Positions 48,622 to 58,539 of a stretch of DNA of 64,000 bases are shown here, piece after piece. A program made the translations under genes and the position numbers. Below the pieces are notes generated by a model. It searched no databases, was not told the DNA's origin, and saw nothing but the letters and a program-made list of their open reading frames with translations. The DNA comes from a virus: positions 1 through 64,000 of IMG/VR virus record IMGVR_UViG_3300036985_001339. One strand, written 5' to 3'. The stretch's first letter is position 1, and each line of letters begins with the position of its first letter.

Positions 48622-51600
48622 TTACACTGGGCATGTTACCGCTGATCCTGTGTAAGTTATCATACCTCCAACCGTTGAAGTTCCAGCTGCTGATAAACTG
48701 TCTTTTCTAACAACTGGATATGATCCTCCATTTGCGGCACTTCCTACTTGTTCTCCTGGATTTAACACACCACCTATTTTTTGTCTTTTATCTCCACGAA
48801 GACCACTCCAAGGCACCTTAAAAGCAGAATTATTAACTATTTTCCATTCCCAACAAAATGTTGGAATATTAATTGTACTACCTCCAAATTCGCAAGATCG
48901 ACAATTCCATTCTTCATATACATCTCCTGGGTTTTGGTTTTGCGTAGCATCGGTTCTAAAAATAAAATTAAAAGCCCTACCAGTTGAAGTAGTTACGTTT
49001 ATTTGTATTTTTAAAGCCTTAGCCGCTCTAGGTACTGGTTGAGTAACGTTTGAAAATAATTCTTTACCAAAAAAAGCATTCATACTTGACGGCACGGTGC
49101 CTACTGTTGGTTGTTCAAAATTAACCTGCCAAGTATATGGTGTTACATAATGTTCTATTTCACCACCTCCTGGAACAGGTTCGTACCAATGCGATACATA
49201 AGAACTATTACTTGCTACTGTTTCGTATTTTCTAAACGCTCTCCAGATATTTACATAACCATAAGTTGTATTAGTCCAATTTACACCATTAGGATTTAGT
49301 ATTGTTCTACTATACCACTGACCACATCCAACTTTCCAGTCTGGAACATTTAATTTTACTGTTCTTACGGTTGAAAGTCCACCAGTCGTTTGTAATCCGG
49401 CAGTTGTACATGCGTCTTTAAGTCTTACTTTTACTATGTGATCACCTATAGATATTAATGGAAAAGTATTTATTGGTGTTACCAAGTCTTTTATCCAAAC
49501 GTCTCCAGTAGAACTATCTACTCTAAAATTAGTAATGTCACTTGCGCCGTCAGGAAGTATATCATAAAATAAATCTACTAACTTATTAGGTCCCCAAAAA
49601 TAACCAACAGCACCATTATAACCAACTGTATCTACTATTTGATTATTCAATAATGGATCTGATGTTAAGTTATAAACTGGAAGATTATCAACACTAGGAT
49701 TTGTTATAATAGGAACTATGTTTGTAAGTCTTAATGTTTCACTTTGTGTTGTTATTATAGATGTATATACAACAGCAGAAGGTCCAACTCCTACAGTGTG
49801 TGTTATTGCAAATGTAAATACAAAACTAGCAAAACTATCTACATTGGTTCCAAAGTAAATATCACTGTCAAGTATTTTTATTCTCCAAAAACCTTCTGTT
49901 GGACTTCCAGGAGTTGTGTCTTGAACAATTCCAAAAGAAAGACTACAATCATCTCCGTTTCTTCTTTTAGTAGAAAAAACTAGATTGTCTATACTGTAAA
50001 CAGGAACACCTGATGAGTTTTGAAAGTAAAACCAGTTAGTTACCCAAGGTGAATTTTGATCACCTGTTGGATTATTTACGTCACCATTAAATAATTGGTT
50101 TTCTCTATATAAAAATTCTAAAGGAGAATAACCAACTATAGCATCAGAACCACTTGAAATATCCGTGTTTAAGTCAGATATGTAACCAGAAGTTGATGTC
50201 TCCCAAAAAATATCTAACGCAGAAGTAACTGGTTGAGTTTCGTAAACTCCTAGAAAAGGACTCATGGAATCATAACTAGCAGGAGGAGCGGTTGTTTGAT
50301 TAGTAGCTATTACTCCAACTCTTTTTTGAGTTGATACTCTATTTATTAATGGAGAAGTTTCAAATTGATATATATTAAACGAAGCAGTTCCATCTATATT
50401 TGCTGGATTACTGTTTGGTAAAAAGTTTAACTCTGTTGTTGGTGCAATTGTATTAACAACATCAGGTTGACCTGTTGGGTAATATTGTCTATTTGTTGTA
50501 TACGTAGTTGGAGAAGGTGAAGTTCCTGGATTTATTAAAACATTTTCTACTCTAGGCCAAATTTGAGCACTACTTCTGTATTGTCTTTGATTAGGACCTA
50601 CTTCAGACAAATCTCTAGGTATTTTATTTATGTTATCATTTATAGATACAAAATGACATGTTACATCTTGTTCTCCTATAGGAAAAATAGATGGATTTAT
50701 ACCAACAGTACCGCCAGAACCTGTTGTTGCAAAAGTTTGATTCATTGGGTAACCAGCTAACATTCCAGGAATATAAATATTATAGTAATCTTGTTCTTGT
50801 TGTTTTACTACAACTTTATAAGAATACCAACCTAATTCATTTATAGAATAAGAATATTTAATGTCAGGTATATTTGTACTATCAAAGTTGTAAATTTCAC
50901 TAATATCACCATCAGTTGTTAAAGAACCTAATGACGAACCAGGTAAAACTTTTACATAGTCAACATATTTTCCTCTTAAAAAATTACCATCTGCTGGATA
51001 ATTTACTTGAGCAGGAGAACCTGCTAGAGTATAAGTATAAGTATTTGCATAAACAGTACCTGCTGTTACTTGAAAACCATCACTACTTCCAACTATTGAA
51101 CCTGAAACTGTAGCATATAAACCTGGAGTACCTAAGTTTTCATCTCTATTAGATGTTATCTGAGTATTAAACACTAAAGCAAGTTGATCTCCAACCCAGT
51201 TAATAACGTCTGTTGACCAATTTTCGTTTTTATAAGGAAAGAATACAGAAGAAGCACCAAATATTAAATCTCCAGAAGTACTATAAGGACTAGCTGAAGA
51301 TAGTATTACTGATGATTGTCTACCAAATTTATCTGCTAAAACTACGCCAACCTGGTATGTTCTGTTTTGTTTTAAAGTATGATTAGGATATTCTACCCAC
51401 GTAGTAAATGGTTCATCTTTTTCTAAAACAAGTACGTTATAATCTAAACTAGTTGGAGGTGTACTTTGATTTACAAAGTTACCATATATTATTCTATTAC
51501 CAACACTCTCTTGAGACAATGCTCTTATAGGTATTTTATCATAAACCCTAACGGTATCTGCTTCTGGAAGTGTTTTTCTTGGTTTTTGCGAATTATACAC

Positions 51601-52866
51601 GTATGTGTAGATATTTGAAGTAGGAGATTCTAACGCTATAATACTTACGTCTACAGACTGTACGACTTTTACTGCGTTTGAGTCAGATTCTTTATAAAGA
51701 ATATCTATAGATTTTACTTTATAAGAATTTACTATATTACCACCTGTGTCAGGTAATTCTATTAAAAGACTAACAGCATTTACATCATTCTGCATCCAAT
51801 CTAAAACTGTAGATCTATAAGCAGCATCTTCATTACTGTTTATAAAATAACCTTTTTGTTCTGGAATAAAAGCAGGTTGAGTAAACGGAGCCATTATAGA
51901 ATACTCATTGTCATCGTATTTAAACCTATAACTAAATCTAACAAATCTATCAGCTAAGAAATTGTCATTTCCATTTACTGTAGATTCTATAGCGTTTTTA
52001 GACATCATACATCTATAAAAAACTAAATCAGTACCACTTAGTACAGAAGCATAAGAACCAGAAACATATATTGGAACATTTCCACCACCAGTTGTTGGAC
52101 CTATGTTTGTTACTATAGCAGAATCACCAACCGTTATACCATTTATAACTAATTGATCACCTGGTTGAACTTGAACGGAATTGTAATTTGCTTCGCTTAC
52201 ATAAAATATCGTTTGACCAGCGAGTAAAACTGAATTTGCAACAAGTGATAAACCTATTATTTTTTTATATAGTTCTGGTGATGTAAATGGAGCATATTTA
52301 GCTACAGATATTTGATCTACTTTTGTATAATATACAGTTGGTGAACCAGCAGGGTTAGAAATTGCTTTGTCTATGTTTATTTTTCTAGGTTGATTTCTAT
52401 TATCAGTCCAGAATAATAAATTCTCTACTAAGTTAACACCTGTTATTAAGTTTGTTATTGAAAAATTTAAGTAAGTACCTTCTAGTAAAGTTACGTAAGG
52501 ATTTCCTGTATTTGAAGGATCATATACAGTTACTTTCATCTCTGATCCAGCAGGTGGAAGATTTATATCAGAAGGATTTGGATCTTGATAGTCTGTCAAA
52601 AACTGATATATTCTATTGTTTTCATTATCAACAAAAGATCCAATACAAACTAAATTAGTATTAGATTCAAAAACCTCACTTCCTGTTGGAGTTTGTTTTC
52701 TAAGTTGATAATTTCCTAATATATTTTGTAAAGAACCTACACTTTGACTTTCAGACTTACCTACAGATATATTTAAAGCATCTCTATATTCTCCGTTTGG
52801 CAACAATCTGTTGTCAACGTCTTTATTCATTTTGCCTTTTAAAAAACTATTTTTTGCTTCAGCCAT
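48622..52866 (-). CDS. Very large tail-type structural protein, 1414 aa
   Basis: Starts with LKGKMNKDVDNRLLPNGEYR and DALNISVGKSESQSVGSLQN, a block I recall from large stabilisation or tail proteins of many marine and Bacteroidota phages (KGKMNKDLDxRLxPNGEYRDALN). The rest is beta-rich with numerous Pro-Gly-Thr repeats. Size and position fit the tail hub or muzzle-type component that replaces T7 gp12 in podoviruses of this type. No protease or lysozyme motif stands out. Confidence 0.75.
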   Translation of the reverse strand: MAEAKNSFLKGKMNKDVDNRLLPNGEYRDALNISVGKSESQSVGSLQNILGNYQLRKQTPTGSEVFESNTNLVCIGSFVDNENNRIYQFLTDYQDPNPSDINLPPAGSEMKVTVYDPSNTGNPYVTLLEGTYLNFSITNLITGVNLVENLLFWTDNRNQPRKINIDKAISNPAGSPTVYYTKVDQISVAKYAPFTSPELYKKIIGLSLVANSVLLAGQTIFYVSEANYNSVQVQPGDQLVINGITVGDSAIVTNIGPTTGGGNVPIYVSGSYASVLSGTDLVFYRCMMSKNAIESTVNGNDNFLADRFVRFSYRFKYDDNEYSIMAPFTQPAFIPEQKGYFINSNEDAAYRSTVLDWMQNDVNAVSLLIELPDTGGNIVNSYKVKSIDILYKESDSNAVKVVQSVDVSIIALESPTSNIYTYVYNSQKPRKTLPEADTVRVYDKIPIRALSQESVGNRIIYGNFVNQSTPPTSLDYNVLVLEKDEPFTTWVEYPNHTLKQNRTYQVGVVLADKFGRQSSVILSSASPYSTSGDLIFGASSVFFPYKNENWSTDVINWVGDQLALVFNTQITSNRDENLGTPGLYATVSGSIVGSSDGFQVTAGTVYANTYTYTLAGSPAQVNYPADGNFLRGKYVDYVKVLPGSSLGSLTTDGDISEIYNFDSTNIPDIKYSYSINELGWYSYKVVVKQQEQDYYNIYIPGMLAGYPMNQTFATTGSGGTVGINPSIFPIGEQDVTCHFVSINDNINKIPRDLSEVGPNQRQYRSSAQIWPRVENVLINPGTSPSPTTYTTNRQYYPTGQPDVVNTIAPTTELNFLPNSNPANIDGTASFNIYQFETSPLINRVSTQKRVGVIATNQTTAPPASYDSMSPFLGVYETQPVTSALDIFWETSTSGYISDLNTDISSGSDAIVGYSPLEFLYRENQLFNGDVNNPTGDQNSPWVTNWFYFQNSSGVPVYSIDNLVFSTKRRNGDDCSLSFGIVQDTTPGSPTEGFWRIKILDSDIYFGTNVDSFASFVFTFAITHTVGVGPSAVVYTSIITTQSETLRLTNIVPIITNPSVDNLPVYNLTSDPLLNNQIVDTVGYNGAVGYFWGPNKLVDLFYDILPDGASDITNFRVDSSTGDVWIKDLVTPINTFPLISIGDHIVKVRLKDACTTAGLQTTGGLSTVRTVKLNVPDWKVGCGQWYSRTILNPNGVNWTNTTYGYVNIWRAFRKYETVASNSSYVSHWYEPVPGGGEIEHYVTPYTWQVNFEQPTVGTVPSSMNAFFGKELFSNVTQPVPRAAKALKIQINVTTSTGRAFNFIFRTDATQNQNPGDVYEEWNCRSCEFGGSTINIPTFCWEWKIVNNSAFKVPWSGLRGDKRQKIGGVLNPGEQVGSAANGGSYPVVRKDSLSAAGTSTVGGMITYTGSAVTCPV

Positions 52867-52871
52867 TTTTT

Positions 52872-54098
52872 TTAATGTTTAATCCATTTAGATTGACCTC
52901 TTAATACTTGAGTTATCTCTTCTAATTTTATATTTGATAATCTAATCTTCGTGTTTCTTAGTTTAGCACCTTTTTCTTGTTTAAGTCTTTGTACAAGATA
53001 TTCAGGAGAACCAATTCTTAAAGAAATAACAGCATGCAATATATAAGCATACATCGCTTCTTCTGCCATCTTAGGTACTCTAGAGTCTAAATCATAAGCA
53101 AGTCCATCAGAAACGTACTCTAATACTATTAATCTACCTACAAGATCACTACTAAAAGAAATTTTACCTTCTCTTTCATTCATTGTAAAGTAACCATTAA
53201 CATTTGCTGTCTGTGGATCTAAACCATATCTTCTACTATAAAAAGCATTTTGTAACCAAACCCCGTTATTACTCCAATCACCTATAAAGTTATTAGCATC
53301 ATAACTTATTGATAGAAAGTTATTTGTTTTCCATCGATGTTCTGTTAAAGAATCTCCTTCTATATTGGAATCAAAGTTATCTTGTATTGGTACACCTCTA
53401 GAATCCTGTACTGGATTTTCATAAGGATCAATAGTGATATTATTTGTTGGATATATAATATGTTTTATACCAGCAGCGTCTATCCAAGAAAGTCTAACAT
53501 AGTTAACATAATCTTGAGGCAATACAACACTTAAACTAGGTGGTATATTTAACTCCATTGATTTTATACTCTTCAACGTATCGTAACTAAATTCTTGCAT
53601 ACTTCTTTTAGCATGAAATATTACGTCAGTTCTTTTAACAGAACCTATTAATTTTCCATCACCTACGTAAGCAACCATAAAGTTATTTATAACATCGTTT
53701 AGTGTTATGTAAGAATATCCACCATAGTTTTCTTCAACTATATTTCCAAAAGCTTTTTCAGAAATGTTTTGACCATAGTTTCCACCATCTAATATTTTTA
53801 ACTGTACTACTATGTATTCATTACTACTAGGAGCTATTGGAAAAGTTATAGTATTACCGATTACTGAATATTGAGAAACTACTTCACCAAAACTTCCAGG
53901 AAGTCCAGTAGAACTAGCATATAATTTAAAGTTATTTAAAGCATAATCAGTGTCTGTTGGATCCCAACTTTCAAAAACTAAATCAGTATTAAACGTTGTT
54001 GTAAACGAAGTCTCCAATGAATCTCCTTGAAAACCCTGTGCTCCTTCGTAGTATTGTCTATTTGTTTCAGTAATTAAACCGTTATTTGGAATTGGCAT
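52872..54098 (-). CDS. Structural protein, head-to-tail or ring, 408 aa
   Basis: The sequence is Tyr/Asn/Ser-rich with a typical adaptor-like middle (VINNFMVAYVGDGKLIGSVK) followed by KRSMQEFSYDTLKSIKSMEL. It lies between the 248-aa protein and the giant tail protein. Short-tailed phages place ring or tail-tube adaptor proteins here. Identification is by context; no family was recognised. Confidence 0.65.
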   Translation of the reverse strand: MPIPNNGLITETNRQYYEGAQGFQGDSLETSFTTTFNTDLVFESWDPTDTDYALNNFKLYASSTGLPGSFGEVVSQYSVIGNTITFPIAPSSNEYIVVQLKILDGGNYGQNISEKAFGNIVEENYGGYSYITLNDVINNFMVAYVGDGKLIGSVKRTDVIFHAKRSMQEFSYDTLKSIKSMELNIPPSLSVVLPQDYVNYVRLSWIDAAGIKHIIYPTNNITIDPYENPVQDSRGVPIQDNFDSNIEGDSLTEHRWKTNNFLSISYDANNFIGDWSNNGVWLQNAFYSRRYGLDPQTANVNGYFTMNEREGKISFSSDLVGRLIVLEYVSDGLAYDLDSRVPKMAEEAMYAYILHAVISLRIGSPEYLVQRLKQEKGAKLRNTKIRLSNIKLEEITQVLRGQSKWIKH

Positions 54099-54104
54099 TT
54101 TTTA

Positions 54105-54851
54105 TTAGCTTTTTGAGTTAATGTTTTCTAGTTGTACTTGTTGAGCAGCTGCTTGCACTATCTGTTGATCTTTTATTATTATACCAGAATACATTAAAAT
54201 TCTAGTTATTATATTAACTTGTTCAGTTGGATGTAAATCAAAGTCTTGTGAACCATTAGGATTTGTAATAGGATCATATTGTACTGGATTATATACATAC
54301 TGATAAGAAGGTGCAGACGTAGTAAAACCCCATATTGGATTATAAGGTTTTCTTAAGTAAGTACAAGATATTACCCCAGGACCACTAATAGTAGTTGGAT
54401 ATACTTTTATATTAAAATTTTTGTATGTATATACTGGCCAATAAACTGAAGGTTTAGTAATTGGTGACAAGTTAAGTTCTAATAGTTCATTTGGTTGAAC
54501 ATACTGAACCTCTTTCTCATCTTTGTATATAACTGTACCTAACTTGTAAAGTTCAGGTTGTGGATTTGATGTAGGTATATTTAAAGTAAATACTCCACTA
54601 GAATAATCACACGGAGTATATTCTTGGAATATTGCTATTTTTTCTTCTAAGTTTTTTATACGATCGCTGTATTCACTGTCATTACCTGGAACACGTATTT
54701 GTTGATTTAGATCTTCAAAGTATTCATTGAATATTTCAAGTTGAACTTGAGCCGCCGTTCTATTGAATTCGTCCGGTGTTAAATATCCTCTTTGTTCTTT
54801 GTTTATTATTAATAAAACAGTTCTATAAACCGTATTCACATTTACCGCCAT
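54105..54851 (-). CDS. Head-tail connector or ring protein, 248 aa
   Basis: Begins MAVNVNTVYRTVLLIINKEQ and has RGYLTPDEFNRTAAQVQLEI and FNEYFEDLNQQIRVPG, a helical N-terminus resembling connector (gp11-like) proteins of podoviruses and crAss-like relatives (recalled). The rest is beta-rich. It is the first gene of a tail block and follows a 67-base spacer with a terminator-like hairpin and a weak second-class promoter motif. Confidence 0.65.
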   Translation of the reverse strand: MAVNVNTVYRTVLLIINKEQRGYLTPDEFNRTAAQVQLEIFNEYFEDLNQQIRVPGNDSEYSDRIKNLEEKIAIFQEYTPCDYSSGVFTLNIPTSNPQPELYKLGTVIYKDEKEVQYVQPNELLELNLSPITKPSVYWPVYTYKNFNIKVYPTTISGPGVISCTYLRKPYNPIWGFTTSAPSYQYVYNPVQYDPITNPNGSQDFDLHPTEQVNIITRILMYSGIIIKDQQIVQAAAQQVQLENINSKS

Positions 54852-54872
54852 CTCGTATATTTATTATAGTAT

Positions 54873-54918
54873 TAAGGCGATAACTGATAGCTACCGCCTA
54901 TATACTAGTATTACATGT
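54873..54918 (-). terminator. Spacer hairpin with overlapping weak promoter motif
   Basis: AGGCGATA and TACCGCCT pair imperfectly around 54875-54899. On the minus strand ACATGTAATACTAGTATATA starts at 54918, right after the upstream stop codon, and is a weaker match to the second-class motif, 67 bases before the ATG at 54851. Both ending and restarting transcription here would separate head from tail genes. Confidence 0.45.
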
Positions 54919-55778
54919 TATTTTAATTTTTTCTCTATAGACTTAAAGACTGCTACGCCTTCATCTGTCTTAAAAAACGCGGCCATTGCTGAGTATGGAT
55001 TTTCATCAAATGGTACCGTCATTAATTTTCTATCATTATCTGCCCACATAAATGTTCTATGGTCTTGTGATAGTTTTATGATATTTGCTTCTGTAGCTAC
55101 AATAGCCATGTTTCTAAGTTGAACATTATCGTCGTTCGCTAATTCTAAGAACAAATGAGGATTTCTTCTAGCGAATAGTATCAAATCTCTTTTTATCTCC
55201 TTAGAACTCATCTTAGTAACCCCAGAACCAATCTCTACCCTTAAAATAGCTTCAGCAACATCTACGTCCATCTCAAAAGCAGCATTTAATGCATACAATT
55301 CTAATTCTAGACTACCTAAATCATCTTCAGCTTCAACAACAGCATCAAATTCAGTATATTTTGTTCCTAAACCAGGGTGATATATTGATAATAATTTTTG
55401 TAAATTTTGTTTTTCTTTTGGAACGAATAGAGTTCCGTTCTCAAAAATGATATGACCTAGAGTTACTTGACCTTTTTGTTCGTCCACTAATGGAGAGTTC
55501 TGATTAGTCGCGTATCTTAATTCTCTTTGTTCACCTTTTTCTTTATCAAACCATAACAATGGGTATCTCAACGTATGTCTACTAGCTAGAGTAAACGTTA
55601 AAGGAGAGTGATATTCAGCTATTAAATAGGTTCTATCTTTTATTTCCCAGTTATTTTTTGGAGGTTTTACCTCAACTTGTTTTGGTTTTTCAACCACTTC
55701 AACATGATCTTGTACTTCAACATCATTTGTTTCTACGTATTCTACTTCTTTTACTTTTGTTTTTTGCGTTGTCGCCAT
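54918..55778 (-). CDS. Head-associated protein, 286 aa
   Basis: A Lys/Glu/Val-rich N-terminus (EVEYVETNDVEVQDHVEVVE) is followed by a structured part with WEIKDRTYLIAEYHSPLTFT, AIVATEANIIKLSQDHRTFM and a helical C-terminus. It lies between the capsid and tail blocks. In relatives such genes encode head-completion or decoration proteins. No domain was recognised. Confidence 0.6.
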   Translation of the reverse strand: MATTQKTKVKEVEYVETNDVEVQDHVEVVEKPKQVEVKPPKNNWEIKDRTYLIAEYHSPLTFTLASRHTLRYPLLWFDKEKGEQRELRYATNQNSPLVDEQKGQVTLGHIIFENGTLFVPKEKQNLQKLLSIYHPGLGTKYTEFDAVVEAEDDLGSLELELYALNAAFEMDVDVAEAILRVEIGSGVTKMSSKEIKRDLILFARRNPHLFLELANDDNVQLRNMAIVATEANIIKLSQDHRTFMWADNDRKLMTVPFDENPYSAMAAFFKTDEGVAVFKSIEKKLK

Positions 55779-55805
55779 AATATAATATAATTTAATAAAT
55801 TTTTA

Positions 55806-55850
55806 AAAGGTAATAATTACCCCCGTAAATTCAACGAGGGTAATATCACC
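55806..55850 (-). terminator. Terminator after the major capsid gene
   Basis: On the minus strand ATTACCC and GGGTAAT pair, extended by flanking GGT/ACC bases, followed by TTTTAAAAA. It lies just downstream of the capsid stop and is expected to raise capsid transcript abundance relative to the genes beyond. Confidence 0.7.
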
Positions 55851-55856
55851 ATATTT

Positions 55857-57326
55857 TTACACTGATGCAGTGAACAATACGAAATTGTTAGCAGCTTGTG
55901 TAACTAAACATCTTTCTGACAAGAAGTGTACCTCCATTGCATCAAGATCAGAAGTGTAAGCACCTCCAACAGATCCAGTGATCCAAGATTTCATACGTCT
56001 GTCATCAGCTTGGTTAGCTCTATAACGAACGTGTAAGAATGGACGACGAATGTTAGTACCTAATTGTTGGTCATATACTGTAGATGTTCCAGCAGGGATA
56101 AGTACACCATCGATAGATGTGTTAGCCATACCACCACGAGTAGAAGCATCGTTTAAGTATTTCCAGTCAGTTTTGTAGAAATCATAAGAACCTCTACGGA
56201 AACCTGTGAAACCTAAGTTAAGAGACATTTCAGCAGAGTTTTCAAATAAACCATAACCAACACCACCATTAGATCCTTGAGATAAACTAGCAAGCATATC
56301 ATCAAAGTCAAGTGAAGTAGCTCTGTTCAAGAAGAACATGTTTTCTTCAACTGCTCCTTGAGTATCTAAGTTTTTCAAGATTGAATCGAAATCAGACAAT
56401 CCAGATGCAGCACTAAAGTTATTAAGTACATTACCTCTTTGTTTGATAGCAGCGAAAAGACCTTGAGTTCCTTTGTAGTTAACTCCATTAGCAGCAATGA
56501 TACCAGCAACACCAGAACCTGAAGCAGCTAATTCACCTTCAATAACAGACATTTCCAAGTAATCTTCAAAACGTAATCTTGTTTCAGATTCAGCTTTTAA
56601 GTACCACAAGAATCCACCAGTACCGTCTTCAGTAGCAACTTCAACCCAACCGATTTGAGCAGTATCAGATCCATTGATAGAATATTTAGATTTGATAATG
56701 ATTGGAGAGTTAGAGAACTGTGTGAATGATGGTGTGATAGAGTTAATAGTAGCATCTGTAGTTCCTTTTTTGAATTCAGAACCATAAACGAAGATTTTAA
56801 GACCAGTAGCTCCAGAGAAAGAAACTGCACCAGAAGTTAAACTTGCTTGAGTATAAGTAGCAACAGTAATTGTAGCTAATGTAGGAGAAGTATCAACACT
56901 TCCAGTAACAAGAACTTTAAGTTCAGTTCCAGTAGCAGGATTCATAACAACTAAAGTTTGACCTACTGAGATTACGTTTTGTACGTAAGTAGAAGGAACG
57001 TTACCGTTAACTGCGTTAAGAACGAATGTTAAAGTTGTAGCAGAAGCACATATTACATCTGTGTAAGCAACGTGTAATCTGTTTTGTTCAGACCAAACGA
57101 TTTGATCAGAAGACATAGGCATTTCAGCACCTACCATACGTAAGAATCCAGAAAGAGTTCTGTTTCCGTAACGTTCTACTTCTGCTTCGTAGATTTCTGG
57201 TAAATATTGTTGAGCAAAAGTATTTGCTTCACTTCCTGGAGTAGTAAAATTTAAGTAATTTGACTCTAAAGGTTGTTGTTTCTGGCTCGGTTTAATTGAA
57301 CCGAACTGAGGAATTACGTTAGACAT
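55857..57326 (-). CDS. Major capsid protein (HK97-type)
   Basis: A 489-residue protein in the canonical place after the scaffold gene and with a terminator directly behind it. Residues 20-60 contain NYLNFTTPGSEANTFAQQYL and GNRTLSGFLRMVGAEMPMSS; the C-terminal region has RPFLHVRYRANQADDRRMKS and ends VTQAANNFVLFTASV. These are typical of crAss-like and related Bacteroidota phage capsids of similar length (recalled). It is codon-rich in C-ending and G-ending triplets relative to neighbours, as expected for the most expressed gene. Fold assignment is by context and length. Confidence 0.85.
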   Translation of the reverse strand: MSNVIPQFGSIKPSQKQQPLESNYLNFTTPGSEANTFAQQYLPEIYEAEVERYGNRTLSGFLRMVGAEMPMSSDQIVWSEQNRLHVAYTDVICASATTLTFVLNAVNGNVPSTYVQNVISVGQTLVVMNPATGTELKVLVTGSVDTSPTLATITVATYTQASLTSGAVSFSGATGLKIFVYGSEFKKGTTDATINSITPSFTQFSNSPIIIKSKYSINGSDTAQIGWVEVATEDGTGGFLWYLKAESETRLRFEDYLEMSVIEGELAASGSGVAGIIAANGVNYKGTQGLFAAIKQRGNVLNNFSAASGLSDFDSILKNLDTQGAVEENMFFLNRATSLDFDDMLASLSQGSNGGVGYGLFENSAEMSLNLGFTGFRRGSYDFYKTDWKYLNDASTRGGMANTSIDGVLIPAGTSTVYDQQLGTNIRRPFLHVRYRANQADDRRMKSWITGSVGGAYTSDLDAMEVHFLSERCLVTQAANNFVLFTASV

Positions 57327-57337
57327 AATTTTTAATT

Positions 57338-58510
57338 TTAAATGTTAATTTTCTTTGTTGTTTGTATTCTTAATTTAGAAGAATCAACACCACTTATTGC
57401 TTTAACTCTTAAACCATTAATAAATACTTCTCCAGATGTTTGTCTTGGAACATTAGTACTTGGGTTTTTAGAACTAGCAATAACTCCTTTAATAGCATCA
57501 GCTTTTCCTTGTTCGTAAAAGTGTTCTGCGATTTTATCTGAGTTCATTGCGGTATATAAAGCTTTATGATAACCTTTCGTGTCAGTAATATTTCCTTCTT
57601 TATCTAGGAACCTCCCAAGAAAATTACTAATGTCTGATTGTTTCTCTGCGACTTGACTTTGATTTTGAATTCCATACCTGAATCTTTTTTCTCCTACGTT
57701 ATATTCAAAACCTTTGAAATCGTTATTGAAAAGATTAGTGGTATCAGTTTTAAACCTATCATGTCTTGATTGAGCTTTATTTTGATCTTCCTTATATCGG
57801 TTAAAAAAGTCAGACGCTTCTTTTTGTTCTTGAGTTATACCCGGTCTCAACTTGATCTCGTCGTAATACTTACTCTTTACTGAATCCAAATGCGTTCTAG
57901 CTTTTGCAACTTCTTCTTTAAATGCGAGTTTCTTTTTGCGGATGTCTCGCTCCTCTTCTATATCCTCATCATAAGCAAAGTTGTCTTCCATTAAAAATTG
58001 GATTTCTTCTGCGTCTAAATGAGGTTTTGTTCTTGTGTAATATTCTTTTAATAATGTTTTTTCATCAATACCTGAATAATCAGCATTTAATCTAACATAA
58101 TCTTCCACAGTTCCACCAGTCTCTTCCATGAAAGTAACTAATTTTTCTATGTTTTCAGGTAAAGGTTTACCAGTATTAACATGTTGTTCTACATGTTTTT
58201 CAACTTCTAAAGCTTTTACTTCTTCGTTGGTGATTTCTTGAATAGCATTTTCAAAGGACCCTTGGTTTCCTTCGACCACTCCTTGCAATTCCATTTCGGA
58301 CTGTTCTGTGCGTAACACGCTTTCATCTGTGCTTTGTTCTTGAACGGCATTTGCTTCTACGTTTTCATTTGGTATTGTTACTTTAACAACTTCCGGTTCT
58401 ACAACTGGTGTAGTGAAATCTACTTTAGTTACCTTTGATTCAGTAACTAGTTTTTTAGGAGTTGTTTTTTTTATCTTAAACTCTCCTTCTTGTTTTGTAA
58501 TCTCTGACAT
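57338..58510 (-). CDS. Scaffold protein, 390 aa
   Basis: An acidic, Glu/Lys-rich, largely helical protein (EITKQEGEFKIKKTTPKKLV; long coiled stretches such as EIQFLMEDNFAYDEDIEEER). It lies between portal and capsid genes, which is the usual place for a head scaffold that is removed during maturation. The C-terminal Lys-rich end (DSSKLRIQTTKKINI) could bind the capsid protein. No protease motif is present. Confidence 0.75.
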   Translation of the reverse strand: MSEITKQEGEFKIKKTTPKKLVTESKVTKVDFTTPVVEPEVVKVTIPNENVEANAVQEQSTDESVLRTEQSEMELQGVVEGNQGSFENAIQEITNEEVKALEVEKHVEQHVNTGKPLPENIEKLVTFMEETGGTVEDYVRLNADYSGIDEKTLLKEYYTRTKPHLDAEEIQFLMEDNFAYDEDIEEERDIRKKKLAFKEEVAKARTHLDSVKSKYYDEIKLRPGITQEQKEASDFFNRYKEDQNKAQSRHDRFKTDTTNLFNNDFKGFEYNVGEKRFRYGIQNQSQVAEKQSDISNFLGRFLDKEGNITDTKGYHKALYTAMNSDKIAEHFYEQGKADAIKGVIASSKNPSTNVPRQTSGEVFINGLRVKAISGVDSSKLRIQTTKKINI

Positions 58511-58539
58511 AATATAATATAATTAAATAGTTATTTTTT

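Noticed and set aside
48622-52866. Giant RNA polymerase gene as in some crAss-like phages
   Set aside because: Neither the 1414-aa nor the 2462-aa product shows the DxDGD-type catalytic motif, and both look like structural proteins.
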